Origin: Antribacter gilvus
Lineage (GTDB): Bacteria > Actinomycetota > Actinomycetes > Actinomycetales > Cellulomonadaceae
Assembly: GCF_003946865.1 (NCBI RefSeq)
Contig: NZ_QXTH01000001.1
Location: forward strand, 434,001 to 498,000
Reading direction: 5' to 3'
DNA: 64,000 bases
Positions 1 to 8,449 of the stretch are shown here, piece after piece; within the stretch, counting starts at the first letter, position 1, and every line of letters starts with the position of its first letter. A program made the translations under genes and the position numbers. Below the pieces are notes generated by a model. It had not been told where the DNA came from. It saw only the letters and a list, made by a program, of their open reading frames with translations, and did no database searches.

Positions 1-94
1 TGTGGCGCTTGGATATCGCTTGACACCCGAAGGTACGACGACGGCGCCGCCGCCTCAGGAGGGCCGCTCCCGGGACGGGCCGTCCCTGTCGTTC

Positions 95-114
95 GTGGGA
101 AAGCGCTCTTACCC
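95..114. promoter_or_regulatory. Candidate LacI-type operator upstream of the first regulator gene
   Basis: An imperfect palindrome, GGGAAAGCGCTCTTACC, centred on AGCGCT ends about 16 bases before the GTG start of the LacI-family gene. Its form fits LacI-family operators, so autoregulation is plausible. Positions 1-94 hold no gene I can support; a TTGACA hexamer at 20-25 has no convincing partner -10. Confidence 0.45.
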
Positions 115-129
115 TGCTATCGTCGCCCT

Positions 130-1176
130 GTGAGCGACGATCTGCGGCGGACGGCGCCGACCCTGGAGGACGTGGCGAAGGTCGCCGGCGTCTCCCGCGC
201 CACCGTCTCCCGCGTGGTCAACGGCAAGCGGAAGGTCGCCCCGGCGGTCCAGGAGGTGGTCCTCGAGGCGGTCGCCGCGACCGGCTACGTGCCCAACCGG
301 GCAGCACGGTCGCTGGTCACGCGCCGGACGGGCACGGTCGCCGTCGTTGTCTCGGGTGCGGATCCCGACCCCGGGGAGGAGCTCGACCTCGCGCGGGTCT
401 TCGCGGACCCGTTCTTCGGCCGGGTGGTCGGGTCGTTCGTGCGCGCGCTGCGGCCGCACGACGTGCACCCCGTCCTGATGTTCGCCGACAACGACGAGAC
501 GCGGGACCAGGTGGTCTCCTACGTGCGGTTCGGGAACGCCGACGGCGCGCTGCTGGTCTCCACGCACGCCGACGACCCGCTCCCGGAGCGGCTGCTCGGT
601 ACCGGCCGGCCCACCGTGCTCTTCGCCCGGCCCGGCCAGGCGGTACCGGTCAGCTATGTGGACGTCGCGAACGCCGACGGCGCGCGCCTCGCCGCGAACC
701 ACCTGCTCGACCGCGGCTGCCGGTCGCTCGGAGTCATCTCCGGCCCGGTCGACGTGCCCGCCGCCCGTGACCGCCTCGAGGGCTTCCGGGACGCCGCCGC
801 GCGCCGCGGCCACGCCTTCGTCCCGAGCGTCGAGGGCAACTTCACGTTCGAGAGCGGGGAGACTGCGATGGCACAGCTGCTTGCCGCGGCCCCCGGCCTC
901 GACGGCGTCTTCGTCTCGAACGACCTCATGGCGCAGGGAGCGGTCCATGTGCTGCAGGCGGCGGGCCGCCGGGTGCCCGACGACGTCGCGGTGGTCGGGT
1001 TCGACGACAGCCCTGTGGCTGCGCAGTCGCGGCCCAGGCTCACCACGGTGCGGCAGCCCGTCGAGGAGATGGCCGCCGAGATGGCGCGGATGCTGCTGGA
1101 GCAGGTCGACGACGGAGAGCCGGCCGTGCGCTCCGTGATCTTCGAGCCCACCCTGGTGGTCCGGGACTCGGGCTGA
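130..1176 (+). CDS. LacI family transcriptional regulator
   Basis: This 348-residue protein is a DNA-binding regulator that most likely senses a sugar. Residues 11-35 form the LacI helix-turn-helix with the VSRATVSRVVNGKRKV signature. The rest resembles a periplasmic-binding-protein fold, including the NLAM-like segment SNDLMAQGAV and the VVGFDD motif near the C-terminus. The GTG start is preceded by a palindrome that could be its own operator. No sugar gene lies next to it here: the downstream neighbour is a phosphate transporter, so its targets are probably upstream of the window or elsewhere. The family is clear, the effector unknown. Confidence 0.9.
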   Translation: MSDDLRRTAPTLEDVAKVAGVSRATVSRVVNGKRKVAPAVQEVVLEAVAATGYVPNRAARSLVTRRTGTVAVVVSGADPDPGEELDLARVFADPFFGRVVGSFVRALRPHDVHPVLMFADNDETRDQVVSYVRFGNADGALLVSTHADDPLPERLLGTGRPTVLFARPGQAVPVSYVDVANADGARLAANHLLDRGCRSLGVISGPVDVPAARDRLEGFRDAAARRGHAFVPSVEGNFTFESGETAMAQLLAAAPGLDGVFVSNDLMAQGAVHVLQAAGRRVPDDVAVVGFDDSPVAAQSRPRLTTVRQPVEEMAAEMARMLLEQVDDGEPAVRSVIFEPTLVVRDSG

Positions 1177-1190
1177 GATCGAGCCCTGAA

Positions 1191-1253
1191 GATGAACATC
1201 AGATGAACAATTCCCAAACTGTTCACCTATCGGACACTTCCTGGTCAACTGTG
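1191..1253. promoter_or_regulatory. Putative PHO box cluster upstream of pit
   Basis: The gap before pit holds three adjacent 11-nt units on the plus strand, GTTCACCTATC (1221-1231), GGACACTTCCT (1232-1242) and GGTCAACTGTG (1243-1253). On the minus strand two GTTCATC elements (1191-1197 and 1202-1208) are also 11 nt apart. Direct repeats in an 11-nt register, with a GTTCA(C/T)C core, are the known form of PhoP boxes in streptomycetes. Phosphate-starvation control of the next gene is the natural inference. Confidence 0.6.
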
Positions 1254-1279
1254 ATCCATGCACACCGCACCATGGAGCA

Positions 1280-2542
1280 GTGACTGAGACGCTCCTCCTC
1301 GCCGTCGTGGTACTGACGGCGCTGGCCTTCGACTTCACGAACGGCTTTCACGACACAGGAAACGCCATGGCGACGTCGATCGCCACGCGGGCACTCAAGC
1401 CGCGCACCGCGGTGCTGCTCTCGGCGATCCTGAACCTCGTGGGCGCGTTCCTCTCCCTGTCCGTCGCGGCCACGATCGCGAAGGGCCTCGTCGATGCTGA
1501 AGTCATCACGCTCGAGATCGTCTTCGCGGGCCTGGTGGGCGGCATCGTCTGGAACCTGCTGACCTGGTTGCTCGGCCTGCCGTCGAGCTCCTCGCACGCC
1601 CTCGTCGGCGGCGTCGTCGGCTCGGTCCTGGCCGCCGTCGGCGCCTCCGGGGTGCTCTGGACCGGCGTCCTGTCCAAGGTGCTGGTACCGGCGCTGCTCG
1701 CCCCGCTCGTGGCCATCGGTGTCGCGGCGACGGGCACGTGGCTCGTCGCGCGCCTGACCCGCGGCCTGCCGCAGGACACCACCTCGCGCGGCTTCCGGTG
1801 GGGCCAGGTGGGGTCGGCCTCCCTCGTCTCCCTGGCGCACGGCACCAACGACGCCCAGAAGTCGATGGGCATCATCCTGCTGGCCCTGATCACCGCGGGT
1901 GCCGTTCCCGCCGACTCCGGCGTGCCGTTCTGGGTGATCTTCTCCTGCGCTGCCGCCATGGCCGTCGGCACGTACCTCGGCGGCTGGCGCATCATCCGCA
2001 CCCTCGGCAAGGGTCTCGTCGAGATCGACACCCGCCAGGGGATGGCGGCCGAGACGTCGTCGGCGGCCGTCATCATGCTGTCCAGCTACTTCGGCTTCTC
2101 GCTGTCCACCACCCACGTCGCCACCGGATCCATCCTGGGCTCCGGCGTCGGGATGCCGGGCGCGACGGTCCGGTGGCGCGTCGCGGGCCGCATGCTCGGG
2201 GCCTGGATGCTCACCCTCCCCGCCGCGGGCCTGGTCGGCGCCGCGTGCTTCTGGGTGCAGCACGGCGTGGGCGGGGCGCTCGGCAGCGTGCTCGTCCTCG
2301 TGATCCTCCTGGGCTCGTCGTTCGCCATCTGGCTGGCGTCGCGACGCCGCCCGGTGGACCACACGAACGTGAACGAGGCCTGGGACGAGGAGAAGGGGGC
2401 ACCGCTCCGGCCGGTCGCCGCCACCACGGGCATGGCCGGGCCGCTGCACGTGGCGCCGGTCGAGACGGGGGCGGCCTCGCCGGCCGCCCAGGCGATCGAC
2501 GCTGTCGAGGTCGTCGGCAGCGCGAAGGGGACGGACGCATGA
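1280..2542 (+). CDS. pit: PiT-family inorganic phosphate transporter
   Basis: This 420-residue integral membrane protein belongs to the PiT family of low-affinity, cation-coupled phosphate (or metal-phosphate) transporters. The N-terminal signature FDFTNGFHDTGNAMA is at about residues 16-30. The second family repeat carries GTNDAQKSMGI at about 189-199. LPSSSSHALVGG and STTHVATGSILG are the paired serine/histidine segments of the two inverted halves. About ten hydrophobic segments can be counted. The GTG start is the first in-frame start, but its GGAG lies only two bases upstream, so the ribosome-binding site is not ideal. The last bases overlap the next small gene (ATGA), implying translational coupling. 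PHO-box-like repeats lie upstream. Confidence 0.93.
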   Translation: MTETLLLAVVVLTALAFDFTNGFHDTGNAMATSIATRALKPRTAVLLSAILNLVGAFLSLSVAATIAKGLVDAEVITLEIVFAGLVGGIVWNLLTWLLGLPSSSSHALVGGVVGSVLAAVGASGVLWTGVLSKVLVPALLAPLVAIGVAATGTWLVARLTRGLPQDTTSRGFRWGQVGSASLVSLAHGTNDAQKSMGIILLALITAGAVPADSGVPFWVIFSCAAAMAVGTYLGGWRIIRTLGKGLVEIDTRQGMAAETSSAAVIMLSSYFGFSLSTTHVATGSILGSGVGMPGATVRWRVAGRMLGAWMLTLPAAGLVGAACFWVQHGVGGALGSVLVLVILLGSSFAIWLASRRRPVDHTNVNEAWDEEKGAPLRPVAATTGMAGPLHVAPVETGAASPAAQAIDAVEVVGSAKGTDA

Positions 2543-2784
2543 GCGGCATCATCGAGTGGGAGGCCCTCGGCCTCGTCGTCGGCGTAGGGCTCCTGGTCGG
2601 CGGCGGCCTGCCGGCGCTGTTCGCGCTGGGGCTTCGCTTCCTGACCGCCCGTCCGGCTCTCGCCGACGACGGCACACCTGAGGCGCCCGGTGCCGCGCGC
2701 CGCGTCGCCGGGTACCTGTGCCTGGCGGTGTGCGTCGCCGCGGTCTTCATGGGCCTCTTCTTCCTGGTCTCCGGAGGTCACTGA
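2539..2784 (+). CDS. Small two-helix membrane protein coupled to pit
   Basis: This 81-residue protein starts at an ATG overlapping the pit stop codon by four bases. Two hydrophobic segments are visible, at about residues 9-34 (rich in G, L and V) and 57-77, joined by a short polar loop with several acidic residues. I recognise no family or catalytic motif. Its tight coupling suggests an accessory or stabilising role for the phosphate transporter, but this rests on position alone. Confidence 0.75.
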   Translation: MSGIIEWEALGLVVGVGLLVGGGLPALFALGLRFLTARPALADDGTPEAPGAARRVAGYLCLAVCVAAVFMGLFFLVSGGH

Positions 2785-2791
2785 GCCCGCC

Positions 2792-2838
2792 CGACGCCGG
2801 ACCGGTCCCTCCGCGCGGAGGCGACCGGTCCGGCGTCG
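2792..2838 (+). terminator. Strong hairpin terminator after the pit operon
   Basis: The arms CGACGCCGGACCGGTC (2792-2807) and their exact complement (2823-2838) give a 16-bp perfect stem. The 15-base loop can itself fold, because CCTCCGCGCGGAGG is palindromic. No T tract follows, which is common for actinobacterial terminators. Confidence 0.75.
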
Positions 2839-2871
2839 TGCTGGGGCGGGTGACCGGGGCAAGATGGGAAC

Positions 2872-3924
2872 ATGCCTCTCGCATCCCGCTACCTGGCCGA
2901 CGACGCCCGGTACGACTCCATGACCTACCGTCGCTGCGGCCGCAGCGGGCTCGACCTGCCCGCCCTCTCCCTCGGCCTGTGGCACAACTTCGGCGACACC
3001 AACCCGTTCGAGACGCAGCGCGCGATCCTCCGCCGTGCGTTCGACCTGGGAGTGACGCACTTCGACCTGGCGAACAACTACGGGCCGTCGTACGGCGCGG
3101 CGGAGGCGAACTTCGGGCGCCACCTCGCCGCCGACCTCGCGCCGTACCGCGACGAGCTGATCGTCTCCACCAAGGCGGGCTACGACATGTGGCCGGGCCC
3201 CTACGGTGACCACGGGTCGCGCAAGTACCTGCTGTCGAGCCTGGACCAGTCGCTCGCACGCATGGGCCTCGACTACGTCGACATCTTCTACCACCACCGC
3301 CCGGACCCCTCGACGCCGCTCGAGGAGACCATGGGCGCGCTCGCGAGCGCGGTGCAGCAGGGCAAGGCCCTGTACGTCGGCGTCTCCAACTACTCGCCGG
3401 CCCGGACGCGCGACGCGGCGCGGATCCTCGGTGACCTGGGCGTGCCGCTGCTGATCCACCAGCCCTCGTACTCCATGTTCAACCGGCACATCGAGAACCC
3501 CGAGCACGTGGACGGGTACGACGGCGAGCAGACCGAGTCGCTGCTCGACGTCGTCGGCGACCTCGGCGTCGGCACCATCGTGTTCTCGCCCCTCCAGCAG
3601 GGGCTGCTCACGGACCGGTACCTCGCGGGCTCCGCGCCCTCCGGCTCGCGCGCGGCGCGCCCGGACTCGCCGTTCCTCTCGTCGGGCAACCTCACCGAGG
3701 ACTACCTGTCGCGCGCCCGGACCCTCGACGAGATCGCGTCGGGCCGCGGCCAGACGCTCGCCCAGCTCGCCCTCACCTGGGTGCTCCGGGACTCGCGCGT
3801 CACGTCGGCGCTCATCGGCGCGTCGTCGGTGAAGCAGCTCGAGGACAACGTCGCGGCGCTCGAGGCCGCGCCGCTGACCGCGGACGAGACCGACGCCATC
3901 GAGCCGCTGGCGCGTGCGCTGTGA
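2872..3924 (+). CDS. Aldo/keto reductase, YghZ/glyceraldehyde-3-phosphate reductase type
   Basis: This 350-residue cytosolic NADPH-dependent oxidoreductase has the aldo/keto reductase barrel. The tetrad is visible: D65 and Y70 in FDLANNYG, K101 in STKAGYDMW, and a histidine in the FYHHRPDP segment. The N-terminal segment with LPALSLGLWHNFGD and the MWPGPYGDHGSRKYLLSSLDQSLARMG region resemble E. coli YghZ, which reduces L-glyceraldehyde 3-phosphate and related aldehydes. The true substrate cannot be read from sequence. The start is the first ATG after the hairpin terminator. The stop overlaps the following ThuA-like gene (GTGA), so the pair is probably one operon. Confidence 0.9.
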   Translation: MPLASRYLADDARYDSMTYRRCGRSGLDLPALSLGLWHNFGDTNPFETQRAILRRAFDLGVTHFDLANNYGPSYGAAEANFGRHLAADLAPYRDELIVSTKAGYDMWPGPYGDHGSRKYLLSSLDQSLARMGLDYVDIFYHHRPDPSTPLEETMGALASAVQQGKALYVGVSNYSPARTRDAARILGDLGVPLLIHQPSYSMFNRHIENPEHVDGYDGEQTESLLDVVGDLGVGTIVFSPLQQGLLTDRYLAGSAPSGSRAARPDSPFLSSGNLTEDYLSRARTLDEIASGRGQTLAQLALTWVLRDSRVTSALIGASSVKQLEDNVAALEAAPLTADETDAIEPLARAL

Positions 3925-4646
3925 CGGGGCCGCGCCGCATCGTCGTCCTCGCCGGCCGCGGCCGCTACGAGGACCCCTGGCACGACCACGCCGCCACCTC
4001 CCACGCCCTCGCCACGCTCCTCGGCGAGGTCACGGTGGCAGGCGGCAAGCCCCACGTCGAGGTCCGCTCGGTCTTCCGCCACGTGCTCGAGGACCTCGAC
4101 ACCGTCGACCTCCTCGTCGTCAACAGCGGGCGGGGCCGCATCGACCCGGAGTTCGACGGCGCCGACGACGACTGGCGCGCGTTCCACGCCCGCGTCGAGG
4201 AGTGGGCACGGGCGGGCGGCCGGATCCTGGGGATCCACCAGGCGGCGAACACGTTCCTCGACGCGCCAGGCTGGGAGGAGGTCGTGGGCGGGCGATGGAT
4301 CGAGGGCACCTCGATGCATCCGGAGATCAGCGAGGCGACCTTCCGTCTCGAGCCCGGCCACGTCATCACCGACGGGCTCCCGGCCGTCGAGGCCTTCGAC
4401 GAGCGCTACTGCTTCCTCCGGGTCGCGCCCGGCGCGCAGGTCCTGGGCTCGGTGGAGGGCCCGGCCGCGGTGCCGGACGACGACGGTTCGGCCGCCTCGG
4501 GCACCACCTCCCACCCCGTGCTCTGGGTCCAGGAGGCGCACGGCGGGCGCACGGTCTACAGCGCGCTGGGGCACGACCTGCGGTCGTACGCGTCGCCGAC
4601 CCACCAGGAGCTCCTGCGCCGGGCGGTGGCCTGGCTGCTGGGCTGA
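3921..4646 (+). CDS. ThuA-like domain protein
   Basis: This protein of 241 residues has the class I glutamine amidotransferase-like fold of the ThuA family (named for trehalose utilisation in rhizobia). Supporting segments are VDLLVVNSGRG, GRILGIHQAANTFLDAPGW in the middle, and WVQEAHGGRTVYSALGHD followed by LLRRAVAWLLG at the C-terminus, the usual ThuA ending. The position where a glutaminase cysteine would be expected has no cysteine, as is normal in ThuA proteins. It is coupled by a four-base overlap to the aldo/keto reductase, which suggests carbohydrate or aldehyde metabolism. The biochemical activity is not known. Confidence 0.82.
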   Translation: MTGPRRIVVLAGRGRYEDPWHDHAATSHALATLLGEVTVAGGKPHVEVRSVFRHVLEDLDTVDLLVVNSGRGRIDPEFDGADDDWRAFHARVEEWARAGGRILGIHQAANTFLDAPGWEEVVGGRWIEGTSMHPEISEATFRLEPGHVITDGLPAVEAFDERYCFLRVAPGAQVLGSVEGPAAVPDDDGSAASGTTSHPVLWVQEAHGGRTVYSALGHDLRSYASPTHQELLRRAVAWLLG

Positions 4647-4675
4647 GCCTGGCCGCGCCGCCGCCGCTCGGCCAG

Positions 4676-4731
4676 CGAGAACAACACTGTGCAGGCAACC
4701 GGGTGCTGTTGCCTGCACAGAGTTGTTCTCG
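4676..4731. repeat. Palindromic repeat, family C, copy 1 (3' end of the ThuA-like gene)
   Basis: The 24-base arms at 4676-4699 and 4708-4731 pair with one mismatch around an 8-base loop. The left arm contains GAGAACAACACTGTGCAGG and the right arm CACAGAGTTGTTCTCG. The element recurs almost unchanged 383 bp downstream. It lies 29 bases after the ThuA stop and can act as its terminator. Confidence 0.85.
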
Positions 4732-4800
4732 ACAGACGGGCACGGGCTTGCCTGTGGATGACCGTCGGCACCGGACAGCGGAATCTGGTGCCATCGACGC

Positions 4801-5187
4801 ATGCCCCGACCCCGACCCGTATCGCAGGCTCTCGCGATCATTGCGCGTCGGCAGGCGGGGCTCCTCTCGGTTGAGCAGTGCGAGGCTCACGGCGTGACGC
4901 GGAGCCAGCGAGAGCGGCTCGTCGGGTGCGGGCTCTGGCGGCGTGCCGCACGCGGCGTCCTCGACACCGGCGAGGTGGATCACCGCTTGCATCCGTATGA
5001 CGTGGCCCGACGACGCTCCGCTTGGCTCGGTCGGGGCGGCGGGGTTGATCGACTGCGTCGAGAACAACGCTGTGCAGGCAACCGGCGTTGGCTGCCTGCA
5101 CAGAGTTGTTCTCGAGTGTCCCGGGACTGCGCCGGGAGGCGGCGCGGTCAGGCGCCCGCGAAGCCGCCCTGGCGCCAGACCTCGTAG
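4801..5187 (+). pseudogene. Truncated AbiEi-type antitoxin-domain protein (remnant)
   Basis: The first 80 or so codons encode a winged-helix segment of the type IV toxin-antitoxin AbiEi N-terminal kind: RRQAGLLSVEQCEAHGV, then RLVGCGLWRRAARGVLDTG, then a basic RRRSAWLG stretch. In actinobacterial proteins of this type a further 200 residues or so, often a DUF559 nuclease-like part, normally follow. Here homology stops near 5040, the second family C palindrome begins at 5058, and the reading frame then runs antisense through the trmL 3' end to a chance stop. I read it as a 5' remnant of a larger gene. A short functional DNA-binding protein is possible but less likely. Confidence 0.6.
5058..5115. 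repeat. Palindromic repeat, family C, copy 2 (3' end of trmL)
   Basis: The 23-base arms at 5058-5080 and 5093-5115 pair with one mismatch, at the same position as in copy 1, around a 12-base loop. The right arm, CACAGAGTTGTTCTCG, is identical to copy 1. The element sits just past the stop of the minus-strand trmL gene and marks where the AbiEi-like remnant loses homology. Confidence 0.85.
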
Positions 5188-5654
5188 ACCGCGATCGAGG
5201 CCGCGTTCGTCAGGTTGAGCGACCGGCGGCCGGGCAGCATCGGGATCTTCACCTGGTCGGTGATGCGCGGGTGCGCCAGCACGTCGTCCGGCAGGCCGGT
5301 GGGCTCGGGGCCGAAGAGCAGCACGTCGTCGGGCCGGTACTCCACCTCGGTGTAGCCGACCGTCGCGCGGGTCGTGAACGCGAAGACGCGGGAACCCGGC
5401 AGCACGTCCAGGACCGCGTCGAGCGACGGGTGCACGTCCATCACCGCGAGGTCGTGGTAGTCGAGGCCCGCGCGCTTCAGCTTGGCCTCCGACAGGTCGA
5501 AGCCGAGCGGCTCGACCAGGTGCAGCCGCGCTCCGGACACCGCCGCGAGCCGGATCGCGGAGCCGGTGTTCCCCGGGATGCGCGGCTCGAAGTAGACGAC
5601 GTGGACCAGCGGGACGGCGGGCTGGGCGGCGGGGTCGGGAAGCACGTGCCCCAT
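5148..5654 (-). CDS. trmL: tRNA (cytidine/uridine-34-2'-O)-methyltransferase TrmL
   Basis: This 168-residue SPOUT-class enzyme 2'-O-methylates the wobble base of certain leucine tRNAs using SAM. The family motifs are all present: EPRIPGNTGSAIRLAA near residue 23, LLFGPEPTGLP in the middle, and the knot-forming IPMLPGRRSLNLTNAASIAV followed by YEVWRQGGF at the C-terminus. The length is slightly greater than the usual 155-160 because of about 14 extra N-terminal residues, so a later start is possible. It is transcribed toward the family C palindrome, its likely terminator. Confidence 0.92.
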   Translation of the reverse strand: MGHVLPDPAAQPAVPLVHVVYFEPRIPGNTGSAIRLAAVSGARLHLVEPLGFDLSEAKLKRAGLDYHDLAVMDVHPSLDAVLDVLPGSRVFAFTTRATVGYTEVEYRPDDVLLFGPEPTGLPDDVLAHPRITDQVKIPMLPGRRSLNLTNAASIAVYEVWRQGGFAGA

Positions 5655-5703
5655 TCTCCCAGCCGACGGCGGCCGAGCCGCCGCATCGGAGCCGCCGCGG
5701 CGA

Positions 5704-6192
5704 TCAGCGGTTCTCGTGCAGCCCGACGAGCTGCCCGATCTCCGCGACGTTCTTCATGAGCTCCAGGTTGAGCCAGCCGGCGAGGCGGGCGAACGTGGCG
5801 TCGTCGGACCACGGGCCGGAGACCGGCGCCTCCAGGTCGGCGCTGTCGAGCCGCGCGACCCACGCCGCGTGCAGCGCTCGGACCTGTGCCACCGCGGCCT
5901 CGGCGGAGCCGGCCCAGGGGTGCTCGTCCCAGGGGACCGGCGTCTTGCCGTCGGCCCAGCGGTGGGCGTTGGTCCACCACCAGGTGATGTGCCACAGGAG
6001 CCACGCCACGGTGGGGGTGGCGATCGGGGTGGCGGTCTCGTCGGGCATCTGCACCGTGCCCTCCGGCAGCACCGTGCACGCGTTCCGCGAGGGTGCCCAG
6101 AAGGCGTTCTCCTCGGTCACGGCCGGCAGGTGGTACCGGTCCGCGAGCGACCACGCGAGGTCGAGCTGCTGGCGAAGGGTAGGGCGGAGCAC
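5704..6192 (-). CDS. DinB-like four-helix-bundle protein
   Basis: This 162-residue protein has the DinB/YfiT-like helical fold. The WLLWHITWWWTNAHRW segment matches the helix that normally holds the first metal-binding histidine, and ELMKNVAEIGQLVGLH matches the last helix. In typical members that last helix supplies two more histidines (H-x3-H); here those positions are not histidine, so the metal site looks incomplete. Some relatives are thiol-dependent transferases, but no specific reaction can be assigned. It stands alone between trmL and a pair of intergenic palindromes. Confidence 0.78.
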   Translation of the reverse strand: MLRPTLRQQLDLAWSLADRYHLPAVTEENAFWAPSRNACTVLPEGTVQMPDETATPIATPTVAWLLWHITWWWTNAHRWADGKTPVPWDEHPWAGSAEAAVAQVRALHAAWVARLDSADLEAPVSGPWSDDATFARLAGWLNLELMKNVAEIGQLVGLHENR

Positions 6193-6221
6193 GGCTCCAC
6201 CCTACGGTCGCCGTGACGACG

Positions 6222-6272
6222 GACGAGCTGACTGTCTCGGCGATCCCACACCGCCGAGACAGTCAGCTCGTC
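6222..6272. repeat. Palindromic repeat, family A, copy 1
   Basis: A perfect 21-bp inverted repeat (6222-6242 and 6252-6272) contains GAGCTGACTGTCTCGGCG in its left arm, with a 9-base loop ATCCCACAC. The same core, with one base changed, forms the arm of the hairpin at 63219-63301. The element lies upstream of the DinB-like gene and past the pckG 3' end. Confidence 0.85.
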
Positions 6273-6282
6273 GGACAGGCTC

Positions 6283-6324
6283 ACTACCCCGGCGATCCCA
6301 CACCGGCGAGGTAGTCGCTCCGTC
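6283..6324. repeat. Degenerate palindromic repeat, family B, at the pckG 3' end
   Basis: The outer arms ACTACC (6283-6288) and GGTAGT (6310-6315) and inner CCGG pairs enclose nearly the same CGATCCCACA loop as the adjacent family A element. The 17-mer GAGGTAGTCGCTCCGTC at 6308-6324 is identical to 40140-40156. It lies directly beyond the pckG stop and may contribute to termination. Confidence 0.65.
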
Positions 6325-6366
6325 GAGCCCCGGCCAGGTGCCTCTACCTCACCGGGGAGCTGGGGG

Positions 6367-8286
<1,920 letters not shown>

Positions 8287-8379
8287 GGTGTGCTCCGATC
8301 TGCTGATGCGGTCCGGGTTTCCACGATGTCTGCTTTTGCGCCGGGATTTCTAGCGAGTTGGCTGTCAAGATTCGCCGAT

Positions 8380-8396
8380 CTTCACGTATGGTGAAG
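8380..8396. promoter_or_regulatory. Inverted repeat in the pckG/ramB divergent promoter
   Basis: CTTCAC-GTATG-GTGAAG is a perfect 6-bp inverted repeat with a 5-base spacer. It lies 54 bases upstream of the chosen regulator start and 93 bases upstream of pckG, so it could serve both. It does not resemble the TTTGCAAA-type RamB site I remember from corynebacteria, so any link to the neighbouring regulator is a guess. Confidence 0.4.
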
Positions 8397-8449
8397 GAGT
8401 GAGGTCCTGCTGCCCGGTTTCGGGCAGTCCGGCGGACGGGAGAGGCGAC

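Noticed and set aside
130-2542. The first LacI regulator as controller of pit
   Set aside because: LacI regulators normally control sugar genes, and the pit promoter carries PHO-box-like repeats, not a second copy of the 95-114 palindrome.
4676-5115. Composite transposon or MITE pair around the AbiEi remnant
   Set aside because: No transposase or target-site duplication was found. Both palindromes also sit where terminators are expected for the flanking genes, so a mobile element is not shown.
8287-8449. Classical RamB box (TTTGCAAA type)
   Set aside because: Only loose fragments such as TTTTGC are present; nothing close to the full site was found.
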